Made by a program: the position numbers and the translations under genes. A stretch of 64,000 bases of DNA. Source: Elephas maximus indicus. Its lineage: Eukaryota; Chordata; Mammalia; Proboscidea; Elephantidae. The notes under the pieces are model-generated. The model saw only the letters and a program-made list of their open reading frames with translations, searched no databases and was not told the origin of the DNA. The stretch is from contig NC_064822.1 in assembly GCF_024166365.1 (NCBI RefSeq), positions 106,140,823 to 106,204,822 of the forward strand. Reading direction: 5' to 3'. This document shows positions 12,101-21,132 of the stretch, one piece after another (positions within the stretch are counted from its first letter, which is position 1; each line of letters begins with the position of its first letter).

Positions 12101-15100
12101 ATATGTTACTTTACATTCGTCTGAGCTAACACTTTACCCATAAGAAGTATCTAGGAGGTAAGCTTTCTGGTGCTTGAGGAGTGCGTAGGAGGTGAGCACT
12201 CTGGTCGTGAGGAGAATGTAGGAAGTAAGCTTTCTGGCCTGTAAGGAGTATGTAGGAAGTAAGCTCCTTTGCCCATGGAGAGTGTCCAGGAGATAAACTC
12301 TCTGGCCCTTGAGGAGTGTGTAGGAGGTAAGCTATCTGGCCCATGAGCAGTATCTGGGAGGTAAGCTCTCCAGCATGTGAGGAATATCTAGTTGGTAAGC
12401 TATCTGGCTCATGAGGAGTATCTAGGAGGTAAGCTCTCAGGGCTGCTTTATCATCATCCCTGAACTGTGGGTTAGATCAGCTGGGCAGCCAGAGAGCTGT
12501 GCCTGATGGTGCGGAACACAGACCCTCAGCCCTACAAGCCTAACACCAAACCCTGAACAAGCTCCTGGGACAGCTGTTGACAGGTTTTAGCTCTTCGCCC
12601 CTGCACACCTAACCTCTGAGAGGGGGTGTCAGTTCTAAGGATCCATCTTGCTGAAGTGCTCTGGCCCCTTGGTGTCTCTTCTTGGATGCAGGACTACTTT
12701 TTGGCAAGGCTCTGATGTCAGGCTTCCCTCCAATCATCCTCTGCCCAGTTGATTTCCATGGCCTCACTGCTGTGTACTTTCAGCCTGCCTTCCTGACTAG
12801 CATTCATAGCCATTTTAAAAAATATCTAACACTAACCATCTCATGTACTTTAAGAACTAAAACAAAGAACTAACTGGACTTTCAAGGTCTGCATCAGACT
12901 GCATCCATTCTGACCAGTGTCCTTAGTGTCTCCATATTTCCTTGGTGGGGAGGGGGCCAGTGGAGAAGACACAACAGCCCTAGTCAGGCACCCTGAGTTT
13001 GAAGCCTGCCTCTGCCATTAGCTGTGTGACCTTGAGCACTCACCTAACCACTTAGCTTCCTGCCTGGAAAATGGGAGATAATGGCTCCTGCCTCATGAAA
13101 ATTACGTGAGATTAAATGATACAATGCATTTAGAGGCCTACAACAGTGCCTGGCACATAATAAGCCCCCATGAGATGTTAACTGCTGTTTCTGTTGGTTT
13201 TTTTCTTTTCAGCCTTTAGTAGCATTCCCAGATGAAGATGCCTATAAGCAACTTTTGCAGGACCGCCTTATTCCTCTTTCCCCAACTGTTTCTGTCACTT
13301 CGTTTTGCTAAATTTTTTTGAAATCTACCTTTTCCAGAACATATTGAATTTAGTAGACCTAGCAGGATCGTCTCCATTGTTTGAAATGCAGTACCTATAA
13401 GCACCGTGTAGCCTTGTGTATACAGCATGTTCATAAAATCTTTAAAAAAAAAAAAAAAAACATACAGGATGAAATTTCTGCCAGATGACAAACCTAGTAA
13501 TAACCAGGACTAATCTTTCCGTGTTCTATAATCCTACTTCTTAAAGCTAGATTCCTTGAAGATGTCTAGACACAATGACATGCATTCGCCTCCTCTTTCT
13601 GCTCCCAGGCCCTCTCTCTTCTCCCCCTACCCACAATCATCTGGCAAATTCCTCCTTATCCTTAAAGGTCAGCCCTGGCTTCAGCTCCTTCCTGGAGCCT
13701 TCCCGGAACCATGAATGGGGCTCGGCGAATGGCCTCTACTCCTCAGCGCCTCACATATGCTCCTGTCCCTGGGCTCCTACAGTGCAGTGGCATGCCCACT
13801 TGTGTCTGTCTCTCAGTAGAATGTCGGTGTCTGCAGACCAGGAATCGTATTTTGTCATCTCTGCGTCCCCAACCACTTACTGGCACACAGTAGTAATAAC
13901 AGTTAATATTTCTGACTGCTTACAATGTGCCAGGCACCATAGTGCCTACCTTACGTGAACTATCTCATGTAATCTTCACAGCAGCATTTCTTAATACTCC
14001 TTTCTTACAGACAGGGAAGCAAAATTTAATTTGCCCAAAGTTACATAACTAGTGAGTAGTGGAGCCAGGTGATGTGTTGGGCAGTCTGAACCCTGAGCCC
14101 TTAACTCTGACATTATATTGCTGTTGTACGTGTCTGATGAACCACGTTGCTCTCCTCTTCTCTCTGCTAGAGCGTCATGATGCATTATATGTAGTGGGAG
14201 CTCTGGATGAAACACTGGAGCTGAGAGGATTGCGATACCACCCGATCGATATTGAGACCTCGGTGTCTCGGATCCACAGGAGCATTGCCGAATGGTAAAT
14301 TCCCTAGCACAGAATGTGCTTCCCACCTAAGCTTAGTAGTAATTAATACTGATCTAATTAGTCAGCCGTCTGTACCAAATACCCACCTACACACACAAGA
14401 TTCCAAGGGGAGTAAGAAAATAAGTAGACCCTGATTCTTGTCTTGGGCATGCAGTCTGCCTTTTCCCAGGAGCCAGACAAGGCCGTGGAGATACTTAGAC
14501 AGGGTCTACAGACCCTCTATGGACCAGAGTCATTTTTAATGATAAAAAACAAAACAGTTGCCATCTAATCACTTTCGACTCATGGCGACTCCATGTATAT
14601 TAAGAATAGAACTGTGTTCCCTAGGATTTTCAATGGCTGATTTTTTGGAAGTAGATCACCAGGTGTTTCTTCTGAGCTGTCTCTGGGTGGACTCGAACCT
14701 CCAGCCTTTTGGTTAGTAGCCAAGAGTGTTAACCCATGTGTACCACTCAGAGACTTCTTTTTCAGAGTCTTATAAATGGAAGGAACCTAACAGACCATTT
14801 GCTTGCAGAAAGTCAGTATAGCATGGTGAAAAGAACCATGACCTTAAGGTCACAGACTCAGCTTAAAGGCCCAGCTCTCCACATAGATGGCTTTCCTCAT
14901 CTGTAAGACAGTCTCCCTGCTACTTTCTGGCTCTCTGGAGAATCAGATGAGGCTGTGCTTTATAAACTGTTAAACAGATGGAAGGGATTATTATTATCTC
15001 ATCCAATTTGCCTTTCACTGCTGGAATTCCCCCTATATTTCCCCTGATAAAGGATCATCTGACTTCACATTAACTTAAAATTCCCCCCTCTGTATTTTTA

Positions 15101-16420
15101 CCCATGGTTTTCATTTCAGATTCTTAACTACACAGAATTCATCCAGTTTCTTTTCTACAAATTTAAGTTTGTGTGTCCTTCCTCAGTTTTATTTTTTTTT
15201 CCATTCTAATAGCCACCGTTCTCTCATGCTTTCCAGAAGCTTCTTTGTCTGAGATGTTCTCTCCTTGATCAGAGTCTCCCCCAGACCTGAGCAAATGCCT
15301 AAAATGCCCAGGAGGTATAAGCAATGCACAGAAGTTGGATGCCATGATTACCCTCTAATTCCTGACACTTGACTTTTAATGCAACCAAGTACTATATTCA
15401 TTTTTCTTTAATGACTGGAATCTCTTTTTTGAAAAGCCGTTTAACACTACATCCGAAGTCAAGTCACACTTTCTAATCCAGCAGTCCCGCTCAGCGTGAG
15501 GCAGCATCCTTCCTGGTGGCACTATTACACCATTGGTGATGCATTCGTGTGGGGCACTGAGAGCTCAGATGAGTCAGGGGGACGCCCCTCCCAGTAGGTC
15601 GAAGAATGTTATCTTAGTCAAAGCTTTTATACTGCAAATAACAGAAACTGTGTTCAGAAGAGTTTAAGCAAACGAAAGAGTTAATGGAAAGAATTCCTGG
15701 CTAGCTCAGAGGATCCGAAACTATTCTAACTGGATCCTTGGAAAGCTTGGAACAGGGGCAGGAAGGTCTTAGCAACCACCGTCCTCTCGCGCTTTTTTGC
15801 TGTTCTCTGAGCACCCACTTCATTCTTTCTCTCCCTGAAGAACCATTCTCTGCACTTCTCTGCACACCTGGCTGCGCCAGAATTGTCAGATCCCCGTATG
15901 TCCTCAGTTCTAGTAATCATCTAACAACTTTCAGTCCCACTTCTAAACTCCCAGGAGATTTTGAATGGTCCAGCTTGGGTCGTTTGTCTAATCAGCTGTG
16001 ACCATAGGGGCAGGGTCATCTATGACAGACATGGCTACTGGCTTACTGGTTGGAACCCAGTGGAGAAGGCAGTTTCAGGGAAATGGGGGTAGGTCTTGGG
16101 CAGGGCAGATACTGTAAAAATGCTCAGTGTAACGGCACGTTAACCAAATGTGTCATTGAAATTCCAGTGCTGTGTTCACGTGGACCAACTTGCTTGTGGT
16201 GGTTGTGGAACTGTGTGGCTCTGAACAGGAAGCCCTGGATCTGGTCCCTTTGGTGACAAATGTGGTCCTAGAAGAGCATTACCTCATCGTTGGCGTCGTC
16301 GTTGTGGTGGACCCAGGGGTTATCCCCATCAACTCCAGAGGAGAGAAGCAGAGGATGCACCTCCGTGACAGCTTCCTAGCTGACCAGCTAGACCCCATCT
16401 ATGTGGCTTATAATATGTAA
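11..16420 (+). CDS. DIP2B: DIP2B, C-terminal eleven coding exons (gene-level entry)
   Basis: Eleven exons join in phase into 480 codons plus stop: 11-122, 2466-2575, 3236-3366, 4995-5163, 5918-6088, 7330-7391, 8313-8370, 10508-10582, 11790-11967, 14171-14294, 16168-16420. Every internal boundary has AG before and GT after the exon, and phases agree throughout. The product ends in DPIYVAYNM, which I recognise as the conserved end of disco-interacting protein 2. DIP2 proteins carry an N-terminal DMAP1-binding domain and two adenylate-forming (AMP-binding/FAAL-like) domains; this part would be the second AMP-binding domain and its C-terminal subdomain, about residues 1097-1576 of a protein of about 1576. 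DIP2 proteins are reported in neurite development and diacylglycerol metabolism. DIP2A and DIP2C have similar C-termini; the B assignment rests mainly on ATF1 lying downstream. Upstream exons are outside the window. Confidence 0.93.
440..1080 (+). repeat. Ancient mammalian repeats (MIR-type pair plus a third relic)
   Basis: Two stretches (about 455-600 and 690-870) read like diverged MIR, with ggttctagttccagctttg and aaatggggttataataac near the ends. 865-1080 follows the common pattern 'accatgtgccag...attttacagataagaaaactgagg...aacccag', an old mammalian repeat I do not subtype. Confidence 0.55.
1579..1610 (+). other. G-quadruplex-forming tract
   Basis: Five G-runs of 4 to 7 separated by one T or by AAGA lie on the transcribed (RNA-like) strand of a DIP2B intron. 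It matches the G4 pattern with single-base loops. Confidence 0.6.
1700..1925 (+). mobile_element. RTE-type LINE, 3'-end fragment
   Basis: ggacatgtcatcaggaaaga, agtagagggtcagcaaaaac and the following block match the corresponding part of the longer RTE copy at 23385-25060 in the same orientation. No intact reading frame. Confidence 0.7.
1985..2215 (+). repeat. Ancient mammalian interspersed repeat
   Basis: Same pattern as 865-1080: position of gtactgagtc, a 'cccagcaactctatg' block, 'agagagaaggaaactgggac' and 'gatttgaatgcagg'. Old and diverged. Confidence 0.5.
2466..2575 (+). CDS. DIP2B: DIP2B coding exon
   Basis: Polypyrimidine tract and cactgcag precede the exon; gtaaag follows. Reads DLPRKRLPQLYKPPTPEM..., ending GVK in phase 0. 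The motif YKPPTPEMLAYLDFSVSTTG fits the start of a DIP2 AMP-binding core, where an acyl-AMP ligase-like fold binds its nucleotide. Confidence 0.92.
2885..3086 (+). mobile_element. AfroSINE (tRNA-derived SINE)
   Basis: Head agtccctgggtggtgcagat and middle ctaactgaaaggttggcatt correspond to A- and B-box regions; the tail has agtcgctgtcaacttgatgg. Longer form with the central trinucleotide block 'gtcacaaccttgaaaacc'. Lies in the intron before the exon at 3236. Confidence 0.8.
3236..3366 (+). CDS. DIP2B: DIP2B coding exon
   Basis: Acceptor ctttccag, donor gtagga. Reads MSHSAVNALCRAIKLQCELY... then CLDPYCGLGFALWCLC, ending in phase 2 (split Ser codon completed at 4995). The internal ATG is not a start: the preceding exon joins it in frame. 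Confidence 0.92.
4039..4223 (+). mobile_element. hAT-type nonautonomous DNA transposon relic (MER20-like)
   Basis: Starts cagttgttcctaaacg and ends gattgccaactg, imperfect inverted termini; the interior reads acaatcacctagagatcttt and ggtgattctgat, the arrangement typical of MER20. Confidence 0.55.
4290..4925 (+). mobile_element. L2-type LINE 3' region
   Basis: Old L2 3'-end pattern: ccaggcctttgtgtatgctc, cctctgcctggaacgccctc and later tactcagtaaatgcttattg. Diverged and without a usable frame. Confidence 0.65.
4995..5163 (+). CDS. DIP2B: DIP2B coding exon
   Basis: Acceptor ttccctgcag, donor gtgaga. Reads VYSGHQSILIPPMELENN..., then NQYKIRDTFCSYSVMELCTK and ends in phase 0 at VEVLK. The GHQSILIPP stretch is typical of the adenylate-forming core in DIP2. 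Confidence 0.93.
5918..6088 (+). CDS. DIP2B: DIP2B coding exon
   Basis: Acceptor gtctttacag, donor gtgacc; exactly 57 codons in phase 0. Reads TRGINLSCIRTCVVVAEERP... and ends GSRVNVAICLQ. GC-rich compared with its flanks, as expected for an exon. Confidence 0.93.
6110..6345 (+). repeat. MIR
   Basis: Contains cagccaggctgcctgggcag, cctacttgctgtggaacttt, and ctcatctgtaaaatgaagat, the usual MIR core and 3' part, just after the donor of the exon ending at 6088. Confidence 0.7.
7055..7244 (+). mobile_element. Small TIR transposon (MITE-like), copy 1
   Basis: 190 bp flanked by TA on both sides. Left terminus cactgaaacctgtgacagct and the reverse complement of the right terminus cagtaaaacctgtgaaagcc form about 20-bp imperfect TIRs. 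A second copy in the opposite orientation is at 53034-53224. TA target duplication points to the Tc1/mariner-pogo group; family name not assigned. Confidence 0.65.
7330..7391 (+). CDS. DIP2B: DIP2B coding exon (short)
   Basis: Acceptor ttctctttag, donor gtatgg; 62 bases. Reads GTSGPDPTTVYVDLKSLRHD and ends with two bases of the split Arg codon completed at 8313. Confidence 0.9.
7955..8158 (+). mobile_element. MER5A-like hAT-Charlie element
   Basis: Begins cagGagtactcaacc and ends gctgaggttgagaaacc, with ccagggatgctgctaaacat in the middle; this matches MER5A as I know it. Confidence 0.75.
8313..8370 (+). CDS. DIP2B: DIP2B coding exon (short)
   Basis: Acceptor ctttggcag, donor gtaatt; 58 bases. 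Reads VRLVERGAPQSLLLSESGK after the split Arg, ending in phase 0. Confidence 0.9.
8714..8922 (-). mobile_element. AfroSINE
   Basis: Reverse orientation: poly(A) stretch read as the start, then attgccattgagttgattgc (tail), cataggttttcgtggctata and the head ending ggcaccacccagggacc. Confidence 0.75.
9365..9620 (+). mobile_element. SINE with tRNA-like head and RTE-5'-like body
   Basis: The head tggctcagtggtagaattct and gagttgaattcccgggcagt resembles a tRNA-Gly A-box and B-box. The body from about 9455 (cttgtgtgttgctgtgatgc, agcttccagactaagg, tctacttccagaaa) aligns with the 5' region of the RTE copy read on the minus strand at 48430-48600, apart from a missing internal block. Not the same family as the AfroSINEs elsewhere. 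Confidence 0.6.
9719..9826 (+). repeat. Direct repeat of about 108 bp, copy 1
   Basis: gatgtctttcaggatcttgg... through ...gagctgctt recurs at 10014-10121 with roughly 85% identity by eye. No family recognised. Confidence 0.7.
10014..10121 (+). repeat. Direct repeat of about 108 bp, copy 2
   Basis: gatgtctttcaggatcgtgg... through ...gagctgctc; offset of 295 bp from copy 1. The 190 bases between them hold no matching sequence. Confidence 0.7.
10508..10582 (+). CDS. DIP2B: DIP2B coding exon (short)
   Basis: Acceptor gatttttag, donor gtctgt (a weak donor at +3 to +6). 25 codons, reads ILPGVKVVIVNPETKGPVGD and ends HLGE in phase 0. Confidence 0.9.
10963..10984 (-). other. C-rich tract, potential G4 on the minus strand
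   Basis: cccccgcccccaccccatcc followed by cc: four C-runs of 4-5 with 1-2 base loops, within a DIP2B intron. Confidence 0.5.
11030..11240 (+). repeat. MIR
   Basis: Contains gagcaagttacttaacttct, tgagtctcagtttcttcatc and aaaatggggataataatagc, the MIR 3' core. Confidence 0.75.
11420..11640 (+). repeat. MIR
   Basis: Contains aggcaagttacttcacttcc and atctgtcagatgggagtaac, followed by 'gtccagaacatagtaaacac'. It ends about 150 bases before the exon at 11790. Confidence 0.65.
11790..11967 (+). CDS. DIP2B: DIP2B coding exon
   Basis: Acceptor ctctttgtag, donor gtatct. Reads IWVNSPHTASGYYTIYDSET... then TLWARTGYLGFVRR, ending in phase 1. WARTGYLG is the conserved hinge-side motif of the AMP-binding fold. 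The donor is not a strong match. The frame stays open 58 codons into the intron, to TAA at 12141-12143, just where the 34-bp donor-like array begins. Confidence 0.93.
12139..12440 (+). repeat. 34-bp tandem array carrying 5' splice-site-like motifs
   Basis: Nine units with a 34-bp period (one 33). A typical unit reads tgaggagtatctaggagg, then taagctctctggccc. The donor-like gGTaagc sits at the same place in eight units, GT at 12158, 12192, 12225, 12259, 12327, 12361, 12395 and 12429; in the unit at 12293 the GT is replaced by AT. The array starts about 170 bases after the DIP2B exon ending at 11967. Confidence 0.85.
12970..13180 (+). repeat. MIR
   Basis: Contains ctgccattagctgtgtgacc, cctggaaaatgggagataat and cagtgcctggcacataataa. 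Confidence 0.75.
13540..13900 (+). mobile_element. L2-type LINE 3' region
   Basis: L2-like pattern: ccttaaaggtcagccctggc, ttcctggagccttcccggaa, and agaccaggaatcgtattttg, with 'ctggcacacagtag' at the end. Confidence 0.65.
13905..14130 (+). repeat. Ancient mammalian interspersed repeat
   Basis: Same group as 865-1080: gcttacaatgtgccaggcac, tcatgtaatcttcacagcag, cagacagggaagcaaaattt. Ends 40 bases before the exon at 14171. Confidence 0.5.
14171..14294 (+). CDS. DIP2B: DIP2B coding exon
   Basis: Acceptor ctctctgctag, donor gtaaat. Reads ERHDALYVVGALDETLELRG, then LRYHPIDIETSVSRIHRSIAE, ending in phase 2. LYVVGALDETLELRGLRYHP is the beta-hairpin of the C-terminal subdomain that in related ligases follows the hinge. 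Confidence 0.93.
14545..14755 (-). mobile_element. AfroSINE
   Basis: Reverse orientation: aaaaaacaaaacagttgcca, tttcgactcatggcgactcc, then head-side ggactcgaacctccagcctt and ttggttagtagccaag. Confidence 0.75.
14810..14990 (+). repeat. MIR (diverged)
   Basis: 'gtatagcatggtgaaaagaa', 'ggcccagctctccacatag' and 'tttcctcatctgtaagacag' follow the MIR order. Confidence 0.5.
14990..16167 (+). other. Last DIP2B intron, remainder
   Basis: No repeat family or gene recognised by eye between the MIR and the terminal exon. Pyrimidine-rich with several T-runs near 15190. Confidence 0.4.
16168..16420 (+). CDS. DIP2B: DIP2B terminal coding exon and stop
   Basis: Acceptor gaaattccag. The split Cys codon completes, then AVFTWTNLLVVVVELCGSEQ..., VVVVVDPGVIPINSRGEKQR and a final VAYNM before TAA at 16418-16420. 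The 84 codons including stop match the usual DIP2 C-terminus with no break. Confidence 0.94.
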
Positions 16421-18507
16421 CCAGCCTGGTGGGGACTGCAGGGGGCCAGTTCTGAAGAACCACAAGGACCGAACACCCATGACTAGGAGCAAGTTTGAAA
16501 ATGATGTGAAATAAGTTGAGATGGTTACATTATATCCTTCATCTCATCCTGTGGGATTCTGCAATCACATAAACACAGGAAAGGGAAATTCTATGGTGGC
16601 AAATGAAAAAAATGTTAACAGCTTATTAGACATGAGCTTTGACATAGCGTGAGCGGCACATTACTAAAGCAATTACATGCATGTTGCATTTTTTTCATCT
16701 GTTGTACATACTTGTATTTTTATCTAATGCTGTTTTAGAATTTTGTAAGGAAGTTTATTGAATTTACATGAAGGGGTAGTCTGAGTCACACAGTTCCCCC
16801 ACTCTGTACTGTATTTTGCCATTTTACTGTAGCTAGACATTCTGCAGGTTTTGTTAACATGGAACTACTCAGTTTACTTTCAGTTGACCCATGAGCAAAT
16901 CAGGTAACCCACAGAATCTGAGAGTTACTTCTCTATATATATGCTTCTAGGCTGTAAAACATTTTGACCAGTGTTTTAACTATGTAAATAAGAATACACA
17001 TAATTCAGCTAAAGAATTCAAGAATTGGCTTATCTAATTAAAACAACCAAAGTAGAAACATTTCTGCTTTGAGAGAATTTCAAGATTCTCTATTCGTAGT
17101 GTAATTGATTAAGTAACTGAAATGTGCAAATCGTTTGCAGGTTTTTGCTGCACATTGTACTGTGTCTCCGTTGGCTGGTGTGTTTTATAAATTAAAACTG
17201 CCTGTGTTTGTTGTTAAAGCTGGCATCCTTGGGATCGGCTTAAGCATTAAGAATTCAGCCTGTTTCTATGAGCTGAAAATCTCAGTTTAAAAATCAAAAA
17301 TGTTAAGAAGCAGCTAAGATTCATTAGATCTCCCCCTATTCTAAGGAACCACAGTAACTCACTGTGGCCCCCAGGTTTTAAAACTGTCTTTCAAACTTAG
17401 CACAACTACTTAAGAACTTAGAATTTCCCCTTTTTCCAGGCCTATTGTAAACTCCGTCTACAGTTTCTACATATAGCTTCTCTTTCCTGAAAACTGAAGC
17501 TGTCCTCTGTTCTTCCTGTCCACGAGGGCAGGGATTTAAAAAAAAAAAAAAAAGAATGTTGGCTGGGAAGGCAGTGGGATCAGTAGTCACACGAAGCTGC
17601 AAGGCCACATAACAAAAAAACTCAAAACTGACCAATTTTGTTTGCCAAAATAGCCAGGCTTATGCTGAAATAGGGGAAGCCTGATGTATGCAAGAAGCTC
17701 TTTTGAAATGACTGGTGCCCAGGCCAAGCCGACTGAGCACGGGACTGAGTTTGACCTCCGGCTTGGTTTCCTTTCTTTGGTCTGATACTTCACATATTTG
17801 AATATAGTTGAATTTTATTATTTTTTTCTTACAGAAATATTTTTAAAAATTAAGAAAAAACTCAAAGTGAACAGAGTTAACTTGTTAAATCAGAATGGGT
17901 CTCTTTGACCCACTCTGATCTATTGTGTAAATATTTATTTAGACTATTTTAATAATACACATTATTTACCCCACTGTAACATCATGTAAACTAAGTATGT
18001 TTTTAAACAATTTTTAAGACTTGTAATTATCCTGAAAATAAGGTTTATAATGCAAAGCACCAGACCCTTCACCAGGGCAGCACTCTTGGGGCTACCCTTA
18101 CACAGTCTCATGACCCAGAACCACTTCGTGACTTCCTTTTTCATAATCCTCTTTTGCTCCTAACTCATTCCCCACAGTGGGTGGACTTAAGACATTTTCC
18201 AGTTCTAGATTTCGTTTTCAGCATTTTGGATGGAATTAATTTATATGTGATGGGAAAGGTTTTAGGATGCACAGGAAAAAAAACGCTTACATTAGGGCAA
18301 GCAAGAAATCCCAGTGACTAGCAATGCTTTGGTTTGCAGAGAAAAGAGCCTGCTTGTTTATGGAAAGTGATTTTCTCCAGACAATTGTTAACGATTTACT
18401 AGGCAAAAGCAGGGAATCATGGGGATTAGTTAAATCATTCCATTTCCATATTCAGTTCTAAGAAAAAAATACACTGTCTCCCTTGACATAATTACGGCTT
18501 GCTTTGG

Positions 18508-18539
18508 TAATTCTTAATAACATGAGTTATTAAGAATTA
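18508..18539 (+). other. DIP2B: AU-rich hairpin in DIP2B 3' UTR with competing repeats
   Basis: taattcttaataac (18508-18521) and gttattaagaatta (18526-18539) are perfect 14-base complements around the loop atga. The left-arm core taattcttaat recurs at 18541 and 18551, so the right arm could pair with any of three partners. Confidence 0.75.
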
Positions 18540-18580
18540 ATAATTCTTAATAATTCTTAATTTTTAAGCATCTAGAGCTG

Positions 18581-18902
18581 CAGTGTCTTATAGAAATAGA
18601 CTGTGAGCCACATCTGTAGTTTAAAATGTTATGGTAATCCTATTTCTAAAAGTAAAAAGAAATAGGTGATGATGATTTTAATATATTTTATTTAGCCCTG
18701 TATATCAAAAATACTATCATTCAGCATGAAATCAATATAAAAAATTGTCGAGATATTTTACATACTTTTTTTTTCCATCTTAAGCTTCAAAATTCAGTGT
18801 ATATTTTATACTTCACAGCAGATCTCAATTTGGATTACCCACGTCTCAAGTTTGAGGAAGATAGCCAGATGTGGCTGACAGCTCCTGTATTGGACTGTGC
18901 AG
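18581..18902 (+). mobile_element. hAT-type nonautonomous DNA transposon relic
   Basis: cagtgtcttatagaaataga at the left and gtattggactgtgcag at the right are imperfect inverted termini of the 'cagtgctgtccaata' kind; the interior (tattttatttagccctgtat, aatcaatataaaaaattg) fits the MER33/MER45-like group. Sits in the DIP2B 3' UTR. Confidence 0.6.
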
Positions 18903-18971
18903 GTCTACACTCATTCCTTCAAATAAGATACGCCATTAATTGCAGACTGTGGCCAACTCCCAGTTACTTAA

Positions 18972-19163
18972 TAAAAAAAAACTAAACCCACTGCCATCAA
19001 GTCAATTCCAATTCATAGAACTGCCCCATAGGGTTTCCAAGGCTGTAAATCTTGATGGAAGCAGACTGCCACATCTTTCTCCCACAGAGCGGCTGATGGG
19101 TTTGAACTGCTGACCTCTAGGTTAGCAGCTAAGCACTTAACCAGTGCACCATGAGGGCTCCTC
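18972..19163 (-). mobile_element. AfroSINE in the DIP2B 3' UTR
   Basis: Antisense: cactgccatcaagtcaattc, cccatagggtttccaaggct, gttagcagctaagcacttaa and head gtgcaccatgagggctcc. If transcribed with the UTR it would be present as an antisense SINE. Confidence 0.85.
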
Positions 19164-20513
19164 CTAGTTAGGGGCTGATTATCCAGTGTTGTAGTTCCTT
19201 GGGCCTCTGATTTATCTTTATTGCTTTGCTTTTTGCCTATGACTGCTTTTAGTATCTTTTTTATATCCCCCAAGCCAGAATATGTTAGTGGAGGAAAGGA
19301 AGCAGAGATCTGTCCTTGAGGAGCTTTACCAGCAGCTCTGGTAAAGCATCTTTTTCAGGGAGGAGAGGCCACTCATTAGCTGACGTGCCGTCTCTGGGGC
19401 CATCTGCAGATTTAATGCCTAGTCTGTCGTGGATGAGAGCAGACTCGGGTAAGAAAACTTTCCCTTGGTAACACAATGCTCTCGCATTAAGTAGAACCTT
19501 TGTGCCAGAACTGACTCCTAGGGCTGTCCCAGAAGGCCATTATTGACAAAACACAGCCTTGTCAATCCTGGGGACACTTTCTGCTGGGTCCTTATGCCTA
19601 TGAAAGAGAAAATTAATAGCAAGCCCCTTCTCAGTTAAGGGAAATCTATTAATCTGTAAGTTTCTGAACCTCTGTCTCTCAGCAGAAGTAACAGATCAGG
19701 AAGTCACTACTTCAAGAGAATTCTAGGCACTGGGGATTCTTAGAGCTACACAGGCTCCATCTTCTGTATCAGTGAGACCAGCATGCTGATTGGCACGAGC
19801 CAGTCCACACCGGCTTTATTTCCTTCCTGCCTCAGAAAGGGCCCGGTTCTCCCCCATACCAAGTCCTTTCCTTATGAAGTTGTGTTGCCTCAGGCTATTT
19901 AGGGACCATCACCTGTCTAGTGGTCATATGAGTGTGTCTTCTTATATTAGTCCCTGGGGAAAGCTTGCTTAATGCTTTTGTTGAATCAACAAAGGACCTG
20001 AGACCTTAAGTGTTTTTTTAAGGTCTCTGCCCCAGGCATGGTGCTCAATATCTTGGCCAAATAAATTACTTTCCTTGAATATCCAGGAATCTTTTAGACT
20101 GGTTCTCACCTCACCCTCAAACTCCAACATGATCTATGCCTTAGTGTTTTTGTGGTCTGCTTTGATGTAAAAGCAAAGGTATTTGGAACAAGAAGCTGCA
20201 GTACTCCAAATACACAGTAAGCCTTTTCTTTCTCATTCATACATTTCTGGTTTAGGTATATGAGATGGGCCATGTTACTTGTTCAGAGGAAGAGATTGTA
20301 AAGATATAATAATTTTTAAGTCCTAAATGCTGTTTTGTTTACTTTCTGTCAAGTTATTTACCAGTGTCAAATTCAAACTATAGTACTGTGTAATTATGTA
20401 TAAAGTTTTTTTTTTATTTATTTGAAATTAGACTAGGTATACATTTTTAAATTTAACATCTGGCTGGACAGTATTCTATTAACTCATTGAATATGTTTCC
20501 TTTGTCTTGTGTT

Positions 20514-20519
20514 AATAAA
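20514..20519 (+). terminator. DIP2B: Candidate DIP2B poly(A) signal
   Basis: AATAAA followed within 40 bases by a GT/T-rich stretch (gattgtgtttaatcc and tgttggg), the usual downstream element. It is the last good signal before the intergenic repeats. Confidence 0.55.
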
Positions 20520-21132
20520 TATTGATGCCTGATTGTGTTTAATCCTTCACATGTTGGGAGGGGTTAGGAAATGACAGATTTTAAACTTACCTTCAGGTAG
20601 TAAGACACAGTGGTAGCTGGAGTGGTCAAAGGAAAGTGAGCACAGAGATCAAAAACCAATGCTAAAAACAGAGGCCAGATCAAGAGAGAGCGGAGAGTCA
20701 TTTTGAAAACAGTTAAGTCTTTTGTCAGGACTTCTCAAAGTAACAGTTATAGTTAAGTTTTCCTCCTACCTATGCGGCATTTGGCAGTTCTGAACCGTTG
20801 ATCATAAACTTGACAATAAACTGAAGGAAGTTTGAATTTTTTCCAATCTGTAACTAGGCTGGACTTCAGCTTTTCCTTAAGTGATACTTCTTTGTTCTTC
20901 CGCTTCCTGGTTTCAGGAAACCTGATTGGAGCACATTGAATCATACATGTTTGCAGACACAGAAACTTGTCCTTGAATTATGGTCTGGGCTTTTTTGGCA
21001 GCTGAGAACATTTTTTCATTTAATAGACATTTATTGCCTGCCTGCCCACTAAGTTCAAGGCACTGTGATAAAAGCTGAAGCTAGAGAGAGAAAAACATCA
21101 AGTCCCTGCCCTTGAAGGAGGTACAGGGTAGA

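Larger units (their letters stand above)
16421..20540 (+). other. DIP2B: DIP2B 3' UTR
   Basis: About 4.1 kb of AT-rich sequence from the stop codon to the AATAAA at 20514, a length close to what I remember for human DIP2B. It holds an AU-rich hairpin (18508-18539), a hAT-type relic (18581-18902), and an antisense AfroSINE (18972-19163). Another AATAAA lies near 20059, and ATTAAA near 17190 could give a short form. The end is inferred, not seen. Confidence 0.6.

Noticed and set aside
11796..12143. 115-codon open frame as a separate gene
   Set aside because: It is the DIP2B exon 11790-11967 read on into the intron up to the first stop.
12139..12440. A CRISPR-like array because of the regular period
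   Set aside because: The whole 34-bp unit is repeated with drift and there are no unique spacers; it is a minisatellite in a mammalian intron.
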